The notes under the pieces are model-generated. The model did no database searches. It was not told where the DNA came from and saw nothing but the letters and a program-made list of their open reading frames with translations. Shown here one piece after another: positions 1 through 8,370 of a stretch of 64,000 nt of DNA. The DNA lies in contig NZ_WJBG01000114.1 in assembly GCF_009709555.1 (NCBI RefSeq), positions 1 to 64,000 of the forward strand, written 5' to 3'. This stretch comes from Streptomyces blattellae (GTDB taxonomy: Bacteria > Actinomycetota > Actinomycetes > Streptomycetales > Streptomycetaceae). Positions within the stretch are counted from its first letter, which is position 1. Each line of letters opens with the position of its first letter. The translations under genes and the position numbers were made by a program.

Positions 1-24
1 GACGCTGTTGGTTAATTCGGGCCC
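1..24 (+). repeat. IS left terminal inverted repeat
   Basis: Positions 1-24 are the exact reverse complement of 1763-1786. The match stops inward at base 25. Outward extension cannot be seen because the window begins here. Confidence 0.9.
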
Positions 25-31
25 GTGCGTG

Positions 32-74
32 ACGTCGGCTCCCAAGACCCGGTTGTGGTCTTGGGAGCCGACGT
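32..74 (+). promoter_or_regulatory. 18-bp perfect hairpin in the transposase leader
   Basis: Bases 32-49 pair perfectly with 57-74 around a 7-base loop (50-56). The 3' arm contains GGGAG (63-67), the only ribosome-binding-like sequence upstream of the ATG at 81. A transcript reading in from outside would fold this stem and could hide the site, as described for leaders of other insertion sequences. The pairing is seen directly. The role is inferred. Confidence 0.65.
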
Positions 75-80
75 TGTCGT

Positions 81-1775
81 ATGGGGTGGGTGTCGATGTC
101 TATGCAGCCGAGCGGGCCGGGCGAGATTCCGGTGGAGACGGTGCGGGTGGCGCGGGCCGCGTTCCCGAAGGGGAGCCTGGCGATCCGCGTCCGGGACGAG
201 CTGGGACCGTTGTTCACCGACGAGGAGTTCGCGGATCTCTTCCCTGCGCGGGGGAAGCCTGCCTGGTCACCGGGGCGGCTGGCGTTGGTGCTGGTGTTGC
301 AGTTCGTCGAGGGTCTCACCGACCGGCAGGCCGCCGAGGCGGTGCGGGCGAGGATCGACTTCAAGTACGCCCTCGCGCTGGAACTGACTGATCCGGGCTT
401 CGACTTCTCGGTGTTGTCGGAGTTCCGCGACCGCCTCATCGAGGCGGAGGCGGGCAGGCGGGTGCTGGACGGCATCCTGGCCGCGGCCCGGGAGAAAGGA
501 CTGCTGAAGACGGCAGGCCGGGCCAGGACCGACTCCACGCATGTTCAGTCCGCGGCACGGGAGCTGTGCTGGCTGGAGATGGTGGCGGAGACGCTCCGTT
601 CGGCGTTGAACACGCTCGCGCAGGCTGCCCCCGACTGGCTGGTGGAGGTTGCCGAACCAGAGTGGTTCAGGCATTACGCCACCCGGGCCGAGGACTCCCG
701 GTTCCCCAAGGGCCAGGTCGGACGGGAGGAGGTCGGCAGGCGGATCGGGGCTGACGGGATGCGACTGCTTGAGGCCGTCTTCTCGCCCCGGGCGCCGGCC
801 GGGCTGCGGGAGCTGGAGCCGGTCCAGATTCTGCGGCAGATGTGGGTTCAGCACTTCCACCTGACCGGGGGCGAGGTGCGGCGGCGGGACCCAAAAGACC
901 GCCCGCCGGGCGCGACGCGCCTGGTCACGCCCTATGACCCCGAGGCGAGGGGCAGCAAGAAACGCGACATCCTGTGGGACGGATACAAGGCCCATCTCAC
1001 CGAGACCTGCGAGCCGGACACCCCGAACCTGATCACAAACGTGGCCACCACCGACGCCACCGTCCCGGACAGCGTGATGGCCGGCCCGATCCACGCCTCC
1101 CTCGCCGAACGGGACTGCCTGCCCGGCGAACACTGGGTCGATGCCGGCTACCCCAACGCCGCCCAGGTCGTGGCCGCCCGCAGCGAACACGGCATCGCTC
1201 TGCACGGCCCGATGGCGGCCAACACCACGGCCCAGAAGGACGGCCCCTACGGACAGGACGCCTTCACCATCGACTGGGACAAACAGCAGGTGACCTGCCC
1301 GGACGGTATTACCAGCACGCAGTGGCACCACCGGCACTCGCAGCACGGCCAACCCGTCATCCGGGTTCGTTTCAACCCGGCCGACTGCCGCACCTGCACC
1401 CACCTGCGTGACTGCGTCAGCTCACCGAAGGCCGAACGCCGGGAGATCACCCTGCGCCACCGCGCCGAACATGAAGCCGTCCAGGCCGCCCGGACCGAGC
1501 AGCAGACCGACGTGTGGAAGGAACGCTACAAGATCCGTGCCGGGGTCGAGGGCACCATTTCTCAAGGCCTCCAGCGCTGCGGCCTGCGCAGATCCCGCTA
1601 CCGGGGCCTGGCAAAGACCAGTCTCCAGCACCAGCTCACAGGCGCCGCCATCAACCTCACCCGCATCGACGCCCACCTCACCGGCACACCACGAGCCCGC
1701 ACCCGCACCAGCCACTTCGCAGCACTTCGCCCCGCCGACCAAGTCGACGGGGCGAAGCAACAGGGCCCGAATTAA
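81..1775 (+). CDS. IS1182-type DDE transposase
   Basis: This 564-residue protein catalyses cutting and joining of the IS ends. An N-terminal DUF772-like region (about 40-130) precedes a DDE catalytic core. Candidate acidic residues are the Asp of DSTHV (about 153), the Asp of VDAGYPNA (about 353) and the Glu of RAGVEGTISQG (about 490). A cysteine-rich stretch (about 430-455, CRTCTHLRDC) sits before the last acidic motif, as is usual in this family. The ATG at 81 follows the leader hairpin directly. An in-frame ATG at 102 is a possible alternative with GGGTGGG upstream. The frame has no interruption and the length is usual for IS1182 transposases. Confidence 0.9.
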   Translation: MGWVSMSMQPSGPGEIPVETVRVARAAFPKGSLAIRVRDELGPLFTDEEFADLFPARGKPAWSPGRLALVLVLQFVEGLTDRQAAEAVRARIDFKYALALELTDPGFDFSVLSEFRDRLIEAEAGRRVLDGILAAAREKGLLKTAGRARTDSTHVQSAARELCWLEMVAETLRSALNTLAQAAPDWLVEVAEPEWFRHYATRAEDSRFPKGQVGREEVGRRIGADGMRLLEAVFSPRAPAGLRELEPVQILRQMWVQHFHLTGGEVRRRDPKDRPPGATRLVTPYDPEARGSKKRDILWDGYKAHLTETCEPDTPNLITNVATTDATVPDSVMAGPIHASLAERDCLPGEHWVDAGYPNAAQVVAARSEHGIALHGPMAANTTAQKDGPYGQDAFTIDWDKQQVTCPDGITSTQWHHRHSQHGQPVIRVRFNPADCRTCTHLRDCVSSPKAERREITLRHRAEHEAVQAARTEQQTDVWKERYKIRAGVEGTISQGLQRCGLRRSRYRGLAKTSLQHQLTGAAINLTRIDAHLTGTPRARTRTSHFAALRPADQVDGAKQQGPN

Positions 1776-1786
1776 CCAACAGCGTC
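1763..1786 (-). repeat. IS right terminal inverted repeat
   Basis: This is the perfect 24-bp reverse complement of bases 1-24. It overlaps the last codons of the transposase gene, which ends at 1775. Confidence 0.9.
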
Positions 1787-1805
1787 CGGTGATCGGACGG
1801 GGCCC
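1784..1805 (-). terminator. remnant half of the qcrB terminator, cut by the IS
   Basis: Reading leftward from qcrB, the transcript would contain GGGCCCCGTCCG, a short loop, then CCGGAC, where the IS begins. A full terminator would continue with GGGGCCC, so only one arm and the first bases of the other remain beside the IS end. The partial stem is visible. That the missing arm lies beyond the IS is inferred. Confidence 0.45.
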
Positions 1806-1831
1806 TTTACCGCGCGTGGCGAGCGCAGCGA

Positions 1832-3469
1832 TCAGTGGTGGCCGTGGCCGCTCGTGATCTCCTTGTACTCCTCGACGGACGGCTTGGGGATCTGGCTCTC
1901 CTCGCCGTAGTACGCCTTGCTGAGCCTGGCGCGCAGCTTCTCGGAGCCCTTCACCTTCCGCTCGACACCGTTCTCGTCGACCGTCGGGCCGATCTCGGCC
2001 GGCTCGTACTGCTCGTGCGCGGTGAGGGTGTACAGCGCGTCCTGGCTGAGCGGCTCGTGCACCTCGATGAACTCGCCGTGCGGCAGGCGCTTGATGATGC
2101 CCGACTCGCGGCCGTGCAGCACCTTGTCCTTGTCCCGGCGCTGGAGGCCGAGGCAGATCCGCTTGGTGACGATGAACGCGACCACCGGGGCGACGAAGAA
2201 CGCGATCCGGACGAACCAGGTGATGGAGTTGATCGACAGGTGGAAGTGGGTCGCCCAGAGGTCGTTTCCACCACCGATCAGCAGCACGAAGTACCAGGTC
2301 ATCCAGGCGACGCCGAAGGCCGTACGGGTCGGCGCGTTGCGCGGGCGGTCCAGGATGTGGTGCTCGCGCTTGTCGCCGGTGACCCAGGACTCGATGAACG
2401 GGTAGACCGCGATCGCGACCAGGACCAGCGGGAAGATCATCAGCGGGATGAACACGCCCAGGACGAGCGTGTGACCCCAGAAGTTGACCTCCCAGCCAGG
2501 CATCACACGGATCAGGCCCTCGGAGAAGCCCATGTACCAGTCGGGCTGGGCGCCGGTCGACACCTGGTCCGGACGGTAGGGGCCCATGGCCCAGATCGGG
2601 TTGATCGTGGCGATCGCCGAGACGGCGGCGATGACACCGAAGACCAGGAAGAAGAAGCCTCCGGCCTTGGCCATGTAGACCGGCATCAGCGGCATGCCGA
2701 CGACGTTCTTGTTGGTCCGGCCGGGACCCGCGAACTGCGTGTGCTTGTGGTAGAAGACCAGGATCAGGTGGCCGACCACCAGGCCGAGCATGATGCCCGG
2801 CAGCAGCAGGATGTGGATCGAGTAGAAGCGGGCCACGAAGTCGCCGCCCGGGAACTCCCCGCCGAAGAGGAAGAACGACAGATACGTGCCGACGATCGGC
2901 ACGGACAGGATCGCGCCCTCCATGAAGCGGACACCGGTGCCGGACAGCAGGTCGTCCGGGAGCGAGTAGCCGGTGAAACCGGTGAACATGCCCAGGACGA
3001 ACAGCAGGAAGCCGAACAGCCAGTTGACCTCACGCGGCTTGCGGAACGCGCCCGTGAAGAACACCCGCATCATGTGCACGAACATGCCGGCCAGGAAGAC
3101 CAGCGCCGCCCAGTGGTGGATCTGCCGGATGAGCAGACCGCCGCGGACGTCGAAGGAGATGTGCAGCGTGGAGCTGAACGCCTCCGACATCAGCTGGCCC
3201 TGCAGCGGGACGTAACTGCCGTGGTACTCCACCTCGTTCATCGACGGGTGGAAGAACAGCGTCAGATAGACACCCGTGAGGATGATGATGATGAAGCTGT
3301 AGAGGCAGATCTCGCCCAGCATGAACGACCAGTGGTCGGGGAAGATCTTGCGCATGTTGGCCTTGGCGAGGGAGTAGATCCCCAGCCGGCCGTCGGCCCA
3401 GTCGGCGACGCGCTCGCCGGACGGTGCCTTCCCGCGGTCGCGGGACTCGTTCTTCTCGTTAGTGCTCAT
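1832..3469 (-). CDS. qcrB: ubiquinol-cytochrome c reductase cytochrome b subunit
   Basis: QcrB (545 residues) is the membrane core of the bc1 part of the actinobacterial bc1-aa3 supercomplex. It oxidises menaquinol and carries two b hemes. Heme-ligand histidines lie in the IRQIHHWAAL and MFVHMMR helices and in the later SIHILLLP and VGHLILVFYHKH segments. The Qo motif is PDWY (QPDWYMGF), as is usual in actinobacteria rather than PEWY. A long hydrophilic C-terminal extension ends in SGHGHH. The ATG at 3469 overlaps the qcrA stop as ATGA, which fixes the start. It is the last gene of the ctaE-qcrCAB unit. Its terminator region is occupied by the IS. Confidence 0.97.
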   Translation of the reverse strand: MSTNEKNESRDRGKAPSGERVADWADGRLGIYSLAKANMRKIFPDHWSFMLGEICLYSFIIIILTGVYLTLFFHPSMNEVEYHGSYVPLQGQLMSEAFSSTLHISFDVRGGLLIRQIHHWAALVFLAGMFVHMMRVFFTGAFRKPREVNWLFGFLLFVLGMFTGFTGYSLPDDLLSGTGVRFMEGAILSVPIVGTYLSFFLFGGEFPGGDFVARFYSIHILLLPGIMLGLVVGHLILVFYHKHTQFAGPGRTNKNVVGMPLMPVYMAKAGGFFFLVFGVIAAVSAIATINPIWAMGPYRPDQVSTGAQPDWYMGFSEGLIRVMPGWEVNFWGHTLVLGVFIPLMIFPLVLVAIAVYPFIESWVTGDKREHHILDRPRNAPTRTAFGVAWMTWYFVLLIGGGNDLWATHFHLSINSITWFVRIAFFVAPVVAFIVTKRICLGLQRRDKDKVLHGRESGIIKRLPHGEFIEVHEPLSQDALYTLTAHEQYEPAEIGPTVDENGVERKVKGSEKLRARLSKAYYGEESQIPKPSVEEYKEITSGHGHH

Positions 3470-4521
3470 CCGCGCTCCCAGAATGCAGGACCGACGGGCT
3501 CGTCGAAGTCGCCGAGCGCCTGAAGGTAGCCCTCGTCGTTCACACCGATGCGCAGCTGCGGCAGGGCGTGACCGGCGGGACCGAAGATCACGCGGGCACC
3601 GTCGGAGAGGTCGAAGGTGGACTGGTGGCAGGGGCAGAGCACGTGGTGCGTCTGCTGCTCGTACAGGGAGATCGGGCAGCCGACGTGGGTGCAGATCTTC
3701 GAGTACGCCACGATGCCCTCGTGGGACCACTCCAGCTCGCGCCTGTCCTTGATGTCGTCCGGCTGGAGCCGGACGATCATCAGGGCGTCCTTGGCGATGT
3801 TCTGCTGGAAGTCCTCATCGTGCTCCTCCAGGCCCTCGGGCTTGGCGAAGGTGAGCGAACCGACGGCGACGTCGGAGGGACGCAGCGGCTCGTTCGTGTT
3901 CTGGTTGACCAGGAGCAGGCCCCGGCGCCAGCTGGTGTGGCGGAGCTTGGTCCCGGGCAGCGGGCCGAGGTCGCGCAGCAGGACGACACCGGAGAGCGGG
4001 ACCAGGGCCAGCGCGCCGAGCATCGTGTTGCGGATCAGCTTGCGGCGGCCGAGCGCCGACTCCTTGGCGCCCTGCTGGAAGTCGGCCATGACCTTGGCCT
4101 TGACCTCGGGCTCCGCCTCGATCGGGTGCCGCTCGTCGGTCAGCTCCTCGTCCGACATCAGCGTGCGGGCCCAGTGGACCGCGCCGGCGCCGATGGCGAA
4201 GAGGGCGAGGCCGAGCGTCATGCCCAGCGCGAAGTTCAGCCCGCTGATGTGGCCCAGCGGGAAGATGTAGACCGACTCGTCGGCGGGGATCGTCACATAC
4301 GAGGCGATGAAGCCGACGGTGGCCAGCATCGACACCGTGAACAGCAGGGCCACCGTGCGCTCGGACCGCTTGGCGGCCCGCTCGTCGATGTCCTGCACCC
4401 GGTGCTCGTGGGGCGGCAGACCGGGGTCCGCGAACGGGTCCTTGTCGTCCGCGACGGCTACCGCACCGTGCGTGTCCTGCTCAGCGGGCAGGTTCTCTTC
4501 TGGAATGTCTTGGCTACTCAT
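3466..4521 (-). CDS. qcrA: Rieske iron-sulfur subunit of cytochrome bc1
   Basis: QcrA (351 residues) passes electrons from menaquinol to cytochrome c through a 2Fe-2S cluster. The C-terminal domain shows both cluster motifs, CTHVGC and CPCHQS, which give the two Cys and two His ligands. The N-terminal half has three hydrophobic segments instead of one, typical of actinobacterial QcrA: near AVALLFTVSMLATVGFIAS, the LNFALGMTLGLALFAIGA helix, and MLGALALVPLSGVVLL before the Rieske domain. The ATG at 4521 overlaps the qcrC stop by ATGA, and the gene's own stop overlaps the qcrB start, so translation is probably coupled through the operon. Confidence 0.97.
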   Translation of the reverse strand: MSSQDIPEENLPAEQDTHGAVAVADDKDPFADPGLPPHEHRVQDIDERAAKRSERTVALLFTVSMLATVGFIASYVTIPADESVYIFPLGHISGLNFALGMTLGLALFAIGAGAVHWARTLMSDEELTDERHPIEAEPEVKAKVMADFQQGAKESALGRRKLIRNTMLGALALVPLSGVVLLRDLGPLPGTKLRHTSWRRGLLLVNQNTNEPLRPSDVAVGSLTFAKPEGLEEHDEDFQQNIAKDALMIVRLQPDDIKDRRELEWSHEGIVAYSKICTHVGCPISLYEQQTHHVLCPCHQSTFDLSDGARVIFGPAGHALPQLRIGVNDEGYLQALGDFDEPVGPAFWERG

Positions 4522-5327
4522 GACTTCTTGGCCTTTGCGGTCCGAGCGGCGACCCAGACGGCGACCGCGATCAGCGCGCCGAGTCCGAAGACCCACGCGA
4601 ACAGGCCCTCGCTGACCGGACCGAGTCCGCCCAGTTCGAGGCCGCCGGGGCTCTCGGTGTCGTCGCTGTTGACCGCGTCGAGGTACGCGATGATGTCCTT
4701 CTTGTTCTGCTCCGACAGCGTGGTGTCGGGGAACGAGGGCATGTTCTGCGGGCCGGTCTGCATGGCCTCGTAGATGTGCTTCGGGTCGACGTCCTCAAGG
4801 GAGGGCGCGGACTTGCCGTTCGTCAGGGCCCCGCCCTTGCCGGTGAAGTTGTGGCACTGCGCGCAGTTGGTGCGGAACAGCTCACCGCCCTCGGCGATGT
4901 CGGCGCCCTCCGGGCTGTACTGCTGCTCGGTCGGCACGGTCGGACCGGCGCCCAGCGAGGAGATGTACGCGGCGAGCTGGTCGATCTCGGCCTGCGAGTA
5001 GACGACCTTCTTCTTCGGCACCTGCGCGCCCGGCTGCTGGGCCGGCATACGGCCGGTGCCCACCTGGAAGTCGACGGCCGCGGAGCCCACGCCCACGAGG
5101 CTCGGACCGTCGGAGGTGCCCTGACCGCCGGTGCCGTGGCAGCTGGCGCAGCCGACGGCGTAGAGCTTCTTGCCTTCGTCGATGGCGAGGGACTGGGCGG
5201 TGTCATCGGCCTGCGCCTTGTCCGCGGGCGCGAACACGGCGTACAGCCCCCCGGTGCATGCCAGCGCGAGGAGTAGGACGACGACAGCAGCCAGCGGATG
5301 GCGTCGTCGTGCGGAGAGCTTTTTCAC
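4518..5327 (-). CDS. qcrC: diheme cytochrome c subunit of bc1 complex
   Basis: QcrC (269 residues) replaces the single-heme cytochrome c1 and mobile cytochrome c in actinobacteria. It carries electrons directly to the aa3 oxidase. Two heme-binding motifs are present, CASCH and CAQCH. An N-terminal hydrophobic segment (about 10-32, AAVVVLLLALACTGGLYAV) and a C-terminal one (LFAWVFGLGALIAVAVWVA) anchor the domains outside the membrane. The start is GTG at 5327 (GTG AAA AAG). The stop overlaps the qcrA start. It follows ctaE by 67 bp and is probably cotranscribed with it. Confidence 0.97.
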   Translation of the reverse strand: MKKLSARRRHPLAAVVVLLLALACTGGLYAVFAPADKAQADDTAQSLAIDEGKKLYAVGCASCHGTGGQGTSDGPSLVGVGSAAVDFQVGTGRMPAQQPGAQVPKKKVVYSQAEIDQLAAYISSLGAGPTVPTEQQYSPEGADIAEGGELFRTNCAQCHNFTGKGGALTNGKSAPSLEDVDPKHIYEAMQTGPQNMPSFPDTTLSEQNKKDIIAYLDAVNSDDTESPGGLELGGLGPVSEGLFAWVFGLGALIAVAVWVAARTAKAKKS

Positions 5328-5394
5328 GGATTACCCCGGTGTCAGGATCTTCTGCGTCGATGCTTCTGGAAAAGGGTGGGGGAACGCGGCCCGG

Positions 5395-6015
5395 CTACTT
5401 GATCATGTAGATCGTGGCGAAGAGGCCGATCCAGACGACATCGACGAAGTGCCAGTAGTAGGACACGACGATGGCGGCGGTCGCCTGCTCGTGAGTGAAC
5501 CTCCTGGCCGCGTAGGTGCGGCCGAGGACGAACAGGAAGGCGATGAGGCCACCCGTCACGTGCAGGCCGTGGAAGCCGGTGGTCAGGTAGAACGCCGAGC
5601 CGTACGGGTCCGAGGAGAGCGAGAGCCCGTCCTTCTTCACCAGCTCGGTGTACTCGAAGACCTGGCCGCCGATGAAGATCGCACCCATGACGAAGGTGAC
5701 GATGAACCAGCCCCGGAGCTTCTTCACGTCACCGCGCTCGGCGGCGAACACGCCGAGCTGGCAGGTGAAGGAGGAGAGCACCAGGATCGTGGTGTTCGTC
5801 GCCGAGAACGGGAAGTTCAGGCTCTCGGCCATCTCCTTCCAGTGATCGGGACCCGTCACCGATCGCAGGGTGAAGTACATCGCGAAGAGGGCCGCGAAGA
5901 ACATCAGCTCGGAACTCAGCCAGATGATGGTTCCGACGCTGGTGAGGTTCGGCCGGTTGACCGACGGGTGCGCGTGACCCTTGTCTACTGTCGTTGCTGT
6001 CGCCACGACCGACAT
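5395..6015 (-). CDS. ctaE: cytochrome c oxidase subunit III
   Basis: CtaE (206 residues) is the five-helix subunit III of the aa3 oxidase. Hydrophobic segments begin near [23 protein letters not shown] and end with [21 protein letters not shown]. The motifs FHGLHVTGG and YWHFVDVVW are typical of the family. It lacks the first two helices of longer subunit III proteins, as is normal in actinobacteria. It is the first gene of ctaE-qcrCAB and diverges from the receiver-like gene at 6161. The ATG at 6015 sits inside an inverted repeat, and I see no strong ribosome binding site. Confidence 0.96.
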   Translation of the reverse strand: MSVVATATTVDKGHAHPSVNRPNLTSVGTIIWLSSELMFFAALFAMYFTLRSVTGPDHWKEMAESLNFPFSATNTTILVLSSFTCQLGVFAAERGDVKKLRGWFIVTFVMGAIFIGGQVFEYTELVKKDGLSLSSDPYGSAFYLTTGFHGLHVTGGLIAFLFVLGRTYAARRFTHEQATAAIVVSYYWHFVDVVWIGLFATIYMIK

Positions 6016-6025
6016 TATGTCGGTC
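6007..6025 (-). promoter_or_regulatory. inverted repeat spanning the ctaE start codon
   Basis: Bases 6007-6014 (GACCGACA) and 6018-6025 (TGTCGGTC) are perfect 8-bp complements around TTA. The ctaE start codon (6013-6015) falls in this structure. It could be an operator or an mRNA stem that masks initiation. The pairing is seen; the function is not known. Confidence 0.4.
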
Positions 6026-6160
6026 GCTTATCCCGCCCTCACTCCGGGGGTGCCGTTCGGAGTGTCTCTGCCTGCCATACCGGTGTTGACGTGGTGTTGA
6101 AGGGAGTAGCATCCGGCGCAACGGGCCTGATCCTTACGACGCTGATGTCACGGAGGAACC

Positions 6161-6562
6161 ATGCAGCCGACCGCCACGGTGCTGGTCTACAGCGACGACT
6201 CCAACACCCGCGAGCAGGTGCGGTTGGCCACCGGCCGGCGGCCGGCTCCTGACGTGCCCCTGGTCGAGTTCCTGGAGTGCGCCACGCCTGCGGCGGTGAT
6301 CGCCGAGTTGGACAAGGGGGGCATCGATGTCTGTGTTCTCGACGGTGAGGCCGTGCCGATGGGGGGCATGGGGGTCTGCCGTCAGATCAAGGACGAGGTG
6401 TTCGACTGCCCGCCGGTGCTCGTGTTGATCGGGCGTCCGCAGGATGCGTGGCTGGCCACGTGGAGCCGGGCGGACGCGGCGGTGACGTTGCCGGTGGATC
6501 CGGTGGAGTTCGCGGCAGCGCTGGCTTCCTTGCTGCGGGACAGCAAGGCCCTGAGCGCCTGA
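6161..6562 (+). CDS. orphan receiver-like protein with degenerate switch residues
   Basis: This 133-residue protein has the size and pattern of a stand-alone response-regulator receiver domain. The acidic pair is D12-D13 (YSDDSN) and the likely phosphoacceptor is D61 (VCVLDGEAVP). The switch Ser/Thr normally found after strand 4 is replaced by Gly (VLVLIGRPQD). The conserved Lys before Pro is replaced by Leu (VTLPVDP). Phosphorylation-driven switching may therefore be weak or absent. There is no output domain. GGAGG lies just before the ATG. It is transcribed divergently from ctaE and sits between the two respiratory units, so a role in sensing or assembly of the oxidase is possible but unproven. 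Confidence 0.8.
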   Translation: MQPTATVLVYSDDSNTREQVRLATGRRPAPDVPLVEFLECATPAAVIAELDKGGIDVCVLDGEAVPMGGMGVCRQIKDEVFDCPPVLVLIGRPQDAWLATWSRADAAVTLPVDPVEFAAALASLLRDSKALSA

Positions 6563-6578
6563 GGGCTGAAGGGGCGCC

Positions 6579-7841
6579 TCACACAGCCGTGGGTCGCAGT
6601 CTTGCCGCGTCCTCCGGGCCCGGGCCCTCCGGGTTGCCCTTCACCAGGGCGCTGCCCCCGCGCCAGTTCTTCCACTCCAGGTTCCAGTCGCCGAAGCCGT
6701 TGCCGAAGGGTTCCATGGTGTCGCCGTTGGAGTTGACGACCTCGACGAGGTCGCCCTCGCGGACGTTCTCGAAGAACCAGGCGGCGTTACCGGTGCTCAT
6801 GCCGGTGCAGCCGTGGCTGACGTTGGCGTAGCCCTGGGAGCCGACGGACCAGGGGGCGGCGTGGACGTACTCGCCGCTCCAGGTGACGCGGGTCGCCCAG
6901 TAGACGGGCAGGTCGTACGACTCCGAGGAGCCCTCGGCGATACCGATGCTGGTGCCGCGCATGCGTACGAAGTACTCCTTGCCGAGTACGACCTTGACCC
7001 CGTTGCGGGTCTCGAAGCCGGGCTTGCCGGTGGTGACGGGGATCTCGTTGATCGCCTCGCCGTTCTTGTAGACCGTCATGGAGTGGGACGAGGCGTCCGT
7101 GACGGCGATGACCCGGTCGCCCGTGGTGAGTTTCAGCGGCTTCGTCTCACCGCCCCACAGGCGGTCGCTGATCTTGATGCCCTCCAGGGTGCTGCGGACC
7201 CGGATGGTGGCGCGGGTGGGCCAGTACTCCTTGGGGCGGTAGTGGAGGTTCTGGTCGTCCACCCAGTGCCAGGCGCCCTCCGCCGCGGGCGTGGACTCGA
7301 CCTTGAGTGCCCGTTCGATGATGGCGCGCTGGGCCTTGAGTTTGACGGGCTGGTCGAGTTCGGCCGTGATGGGCTGGCCCACGCCGTACGTGCCCGCCTG
7401 CGGCCCGAACTCCACCTTCAGTCGCTTCTTGGAGAGGGGCTTGCCGGTGTCGAAGCTGAGGACCTTGCGGCCGGGCGCCCCGTCCTCGTCCTCCGTGCTC
7501 ACCCGGACGGTGTAGTGGGCGTTGGCAGCCAGCGGTGAGGTGCTGTGCCAGCGGGAGCCGTCGGCGGAGAGTTCGCCGGCCACGAACCTGCCTCTGCCGT
7601 CCCGGGCCGTGACATCCGTGATGCGCCCGTCGGAGCCCTCTGCCGTGACCTCCAGGGGCTTGTCCGGGTCGGCCTTCTTCCCGCCCTTGGAGGGGCCGTT
7701 GAAGGCGATCTGGTCCGCCGCGTCGTACGGCGCGGCGGACAGCGGGTTGCCGTCGCCGCCGCAGCCGGTGACGCCCGCGCCGAGGGCCATCACCAGCAGC
7801 GTGCAGCCGACGACGGTGCGGGTGCGGGGTTTGGTGTCCAT
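6579..7841 (-). CDS. L,D-transpeptidase lipoprotein (YkuD domain)
   Basis: This 420-residue enzyme should form 3-3 cross-links in peptidoglycan outside the membrane. A lipoprotein signal ends in VTGC with the modified Cys at 27. Two immunoglobulin-like regions (about 50-250) precede the YkuD catalytic domain. The catalytic motif is SHGCTG with Cys345, and an upstream His lies in YVHAAPW. The arrangement matches the mycobacterial LdtMt2 type. The gene is convergent with the receiver-like gene (stops 17 bp apart) and separates it from the ctaCDF unit. Confidence 0.93.
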   Translation of the reverse strand: MDTKPRTRTVVGCTLLVMALGAGVTGCGGDGNPLSAAPYDAADQIAFNGPSKGGKKADPDKPLEVTAEGSDGRITDVTARDGRGRFVAGELSADGSRWHSTSPLAANAHYTVRVSTEDEDGAPGRKVLSFDTGKPLSKKRLKVEFGPQAGTYGVGQPITAELDQPVKLKAQRAIIERALKVESTPAAEGAWHWVDDQNLHYRPKEYWPTRATIRVRSTLEGIKISDRLWGGETKPLKLTTGDRVIAVTDASSHSMTVYKNGEAINEIPVTTGKPGFETRNGVKVVLGKEYFVRMRGTSIGIAEGSSESYDLPVYWATRVTWSGEYVHAAPWSVGSQGYANVSHGCTGMSTGNAAWFFENVREGDLVEVVNSNGDTMEPFGNGFGDWNLEWKNWRGGSALVKGNPEGPGPEDAARLRPTAV

Positions 7842-7921
7842 GGCTTCACGCTAGGAACCTTCGTCAACCGCGGCGCGCTGGGTGACGCGTACGGGGGAAT
7901 GCGGTTACGGCAAAAGGAGGA

Positions 7922-7951
7922 GCCCGGACCTCCTTGACGGAGTGTCCGGGC
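7922..7951 (-). terminator. terminator of the ctaCDF unit
   Basis: Bases 7922-7929 (GCCCGGAC) pair with 7944-7951 (GTCCGGGC). An inner CTCC/GGAG stem lies around a 5-base loop, with one bulged T. It lies 20 bp beyond the ctaF stop on the minus strand. No U tract is present, which is common in Streptomyces. Confidence 0.75.
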
Positions 7952-7971
7952 CCCGGAGCGTTCGGCGTGTG

Positions 7972-8370
7972 CTACTGGGTGCGGTTCTCACCGCGGTAGT
8001 ACTCGAAGACCCAGCCCCACAGGCCCATCAGGATCAGCGGCGCCGAGAAGTACAACAGCCACCAGCCGATCGCTACCGACAGGAAGGCGAGCGCACCGCC
8101 GACCGCGAGGGCCAGCGGCTGCCAGCTGTGCGGGCTGAAGAACCCGACCTCGCCGGCGTCGTCCGCGACGTCCGCCTGCTTGTTGTCCTGGGCACCCGCG
8201 TCGACCCGCCGGGCGGTGAAGCCCAGGTAGAAGCCGATCATGATGCACAGGCCGAAGGCCAGGAAGAGGGCCGTGGTGCCGGCCGGCTCCTTCGACCACA
8301 CGCCGTAGACGACCGCCATGGCGAGGACGAAGACGCTCAGCCACATGAACATCGTGCCCTGGATCTTCAC
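7972..8370 (-). CDS. ctaF: cytochrome c oxidase subunit IV
   Basis: CtaF (132 residues) is the actinobacterial subunit IV of the aa3 oxidase. Four hydrophobic segments are visible: [57 protein letters not shown] and the [16 protein letters not shown] end. The start is GTG at 8370, overlapping the ctaD stop as GTGA. It is the last gene of ctaC-ctaD-ctaF and is followed by a clear hairpin terminator. Confidence 0.95.
   Translation of the reverse strand: MKIQGTMFMWLSVFVLAMAVVYGVWSKEPAGTTALFLAFGLCIMIGFYLGFTARRVDAGAQDNKQADVADDAGEVGFFSPHSWQPLALAVGGALAFLSVAIGWWLLYFSAPLILMGLWGWVFEYYRGENRTQ

Larger units (their letters stand above)
1..1786 (+). mobile_element. IS1182-family-like insertion sequence
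   Basis: This element is bounded by perfect 24-bp terminal inverted repeats (1-24 and 1763-1786) and contains one transposase gene. The left repeat begins at the first base of the window, so the true left end may lie upstream and no target duplication can be checked. The right end lies 45 bp from the qcrB stop codon. The transposase frame is intact, so the copy may be active. The family call rests on the transposase protein. Confidence 0.88.

Noticed and set aside
1835-3523. A 562-residue plus-strand open frame over qcrB
   Set aside because: Antisense to qcrB, with charged low-complexity sequence rich in Asp, Val and Arg. No start signal.
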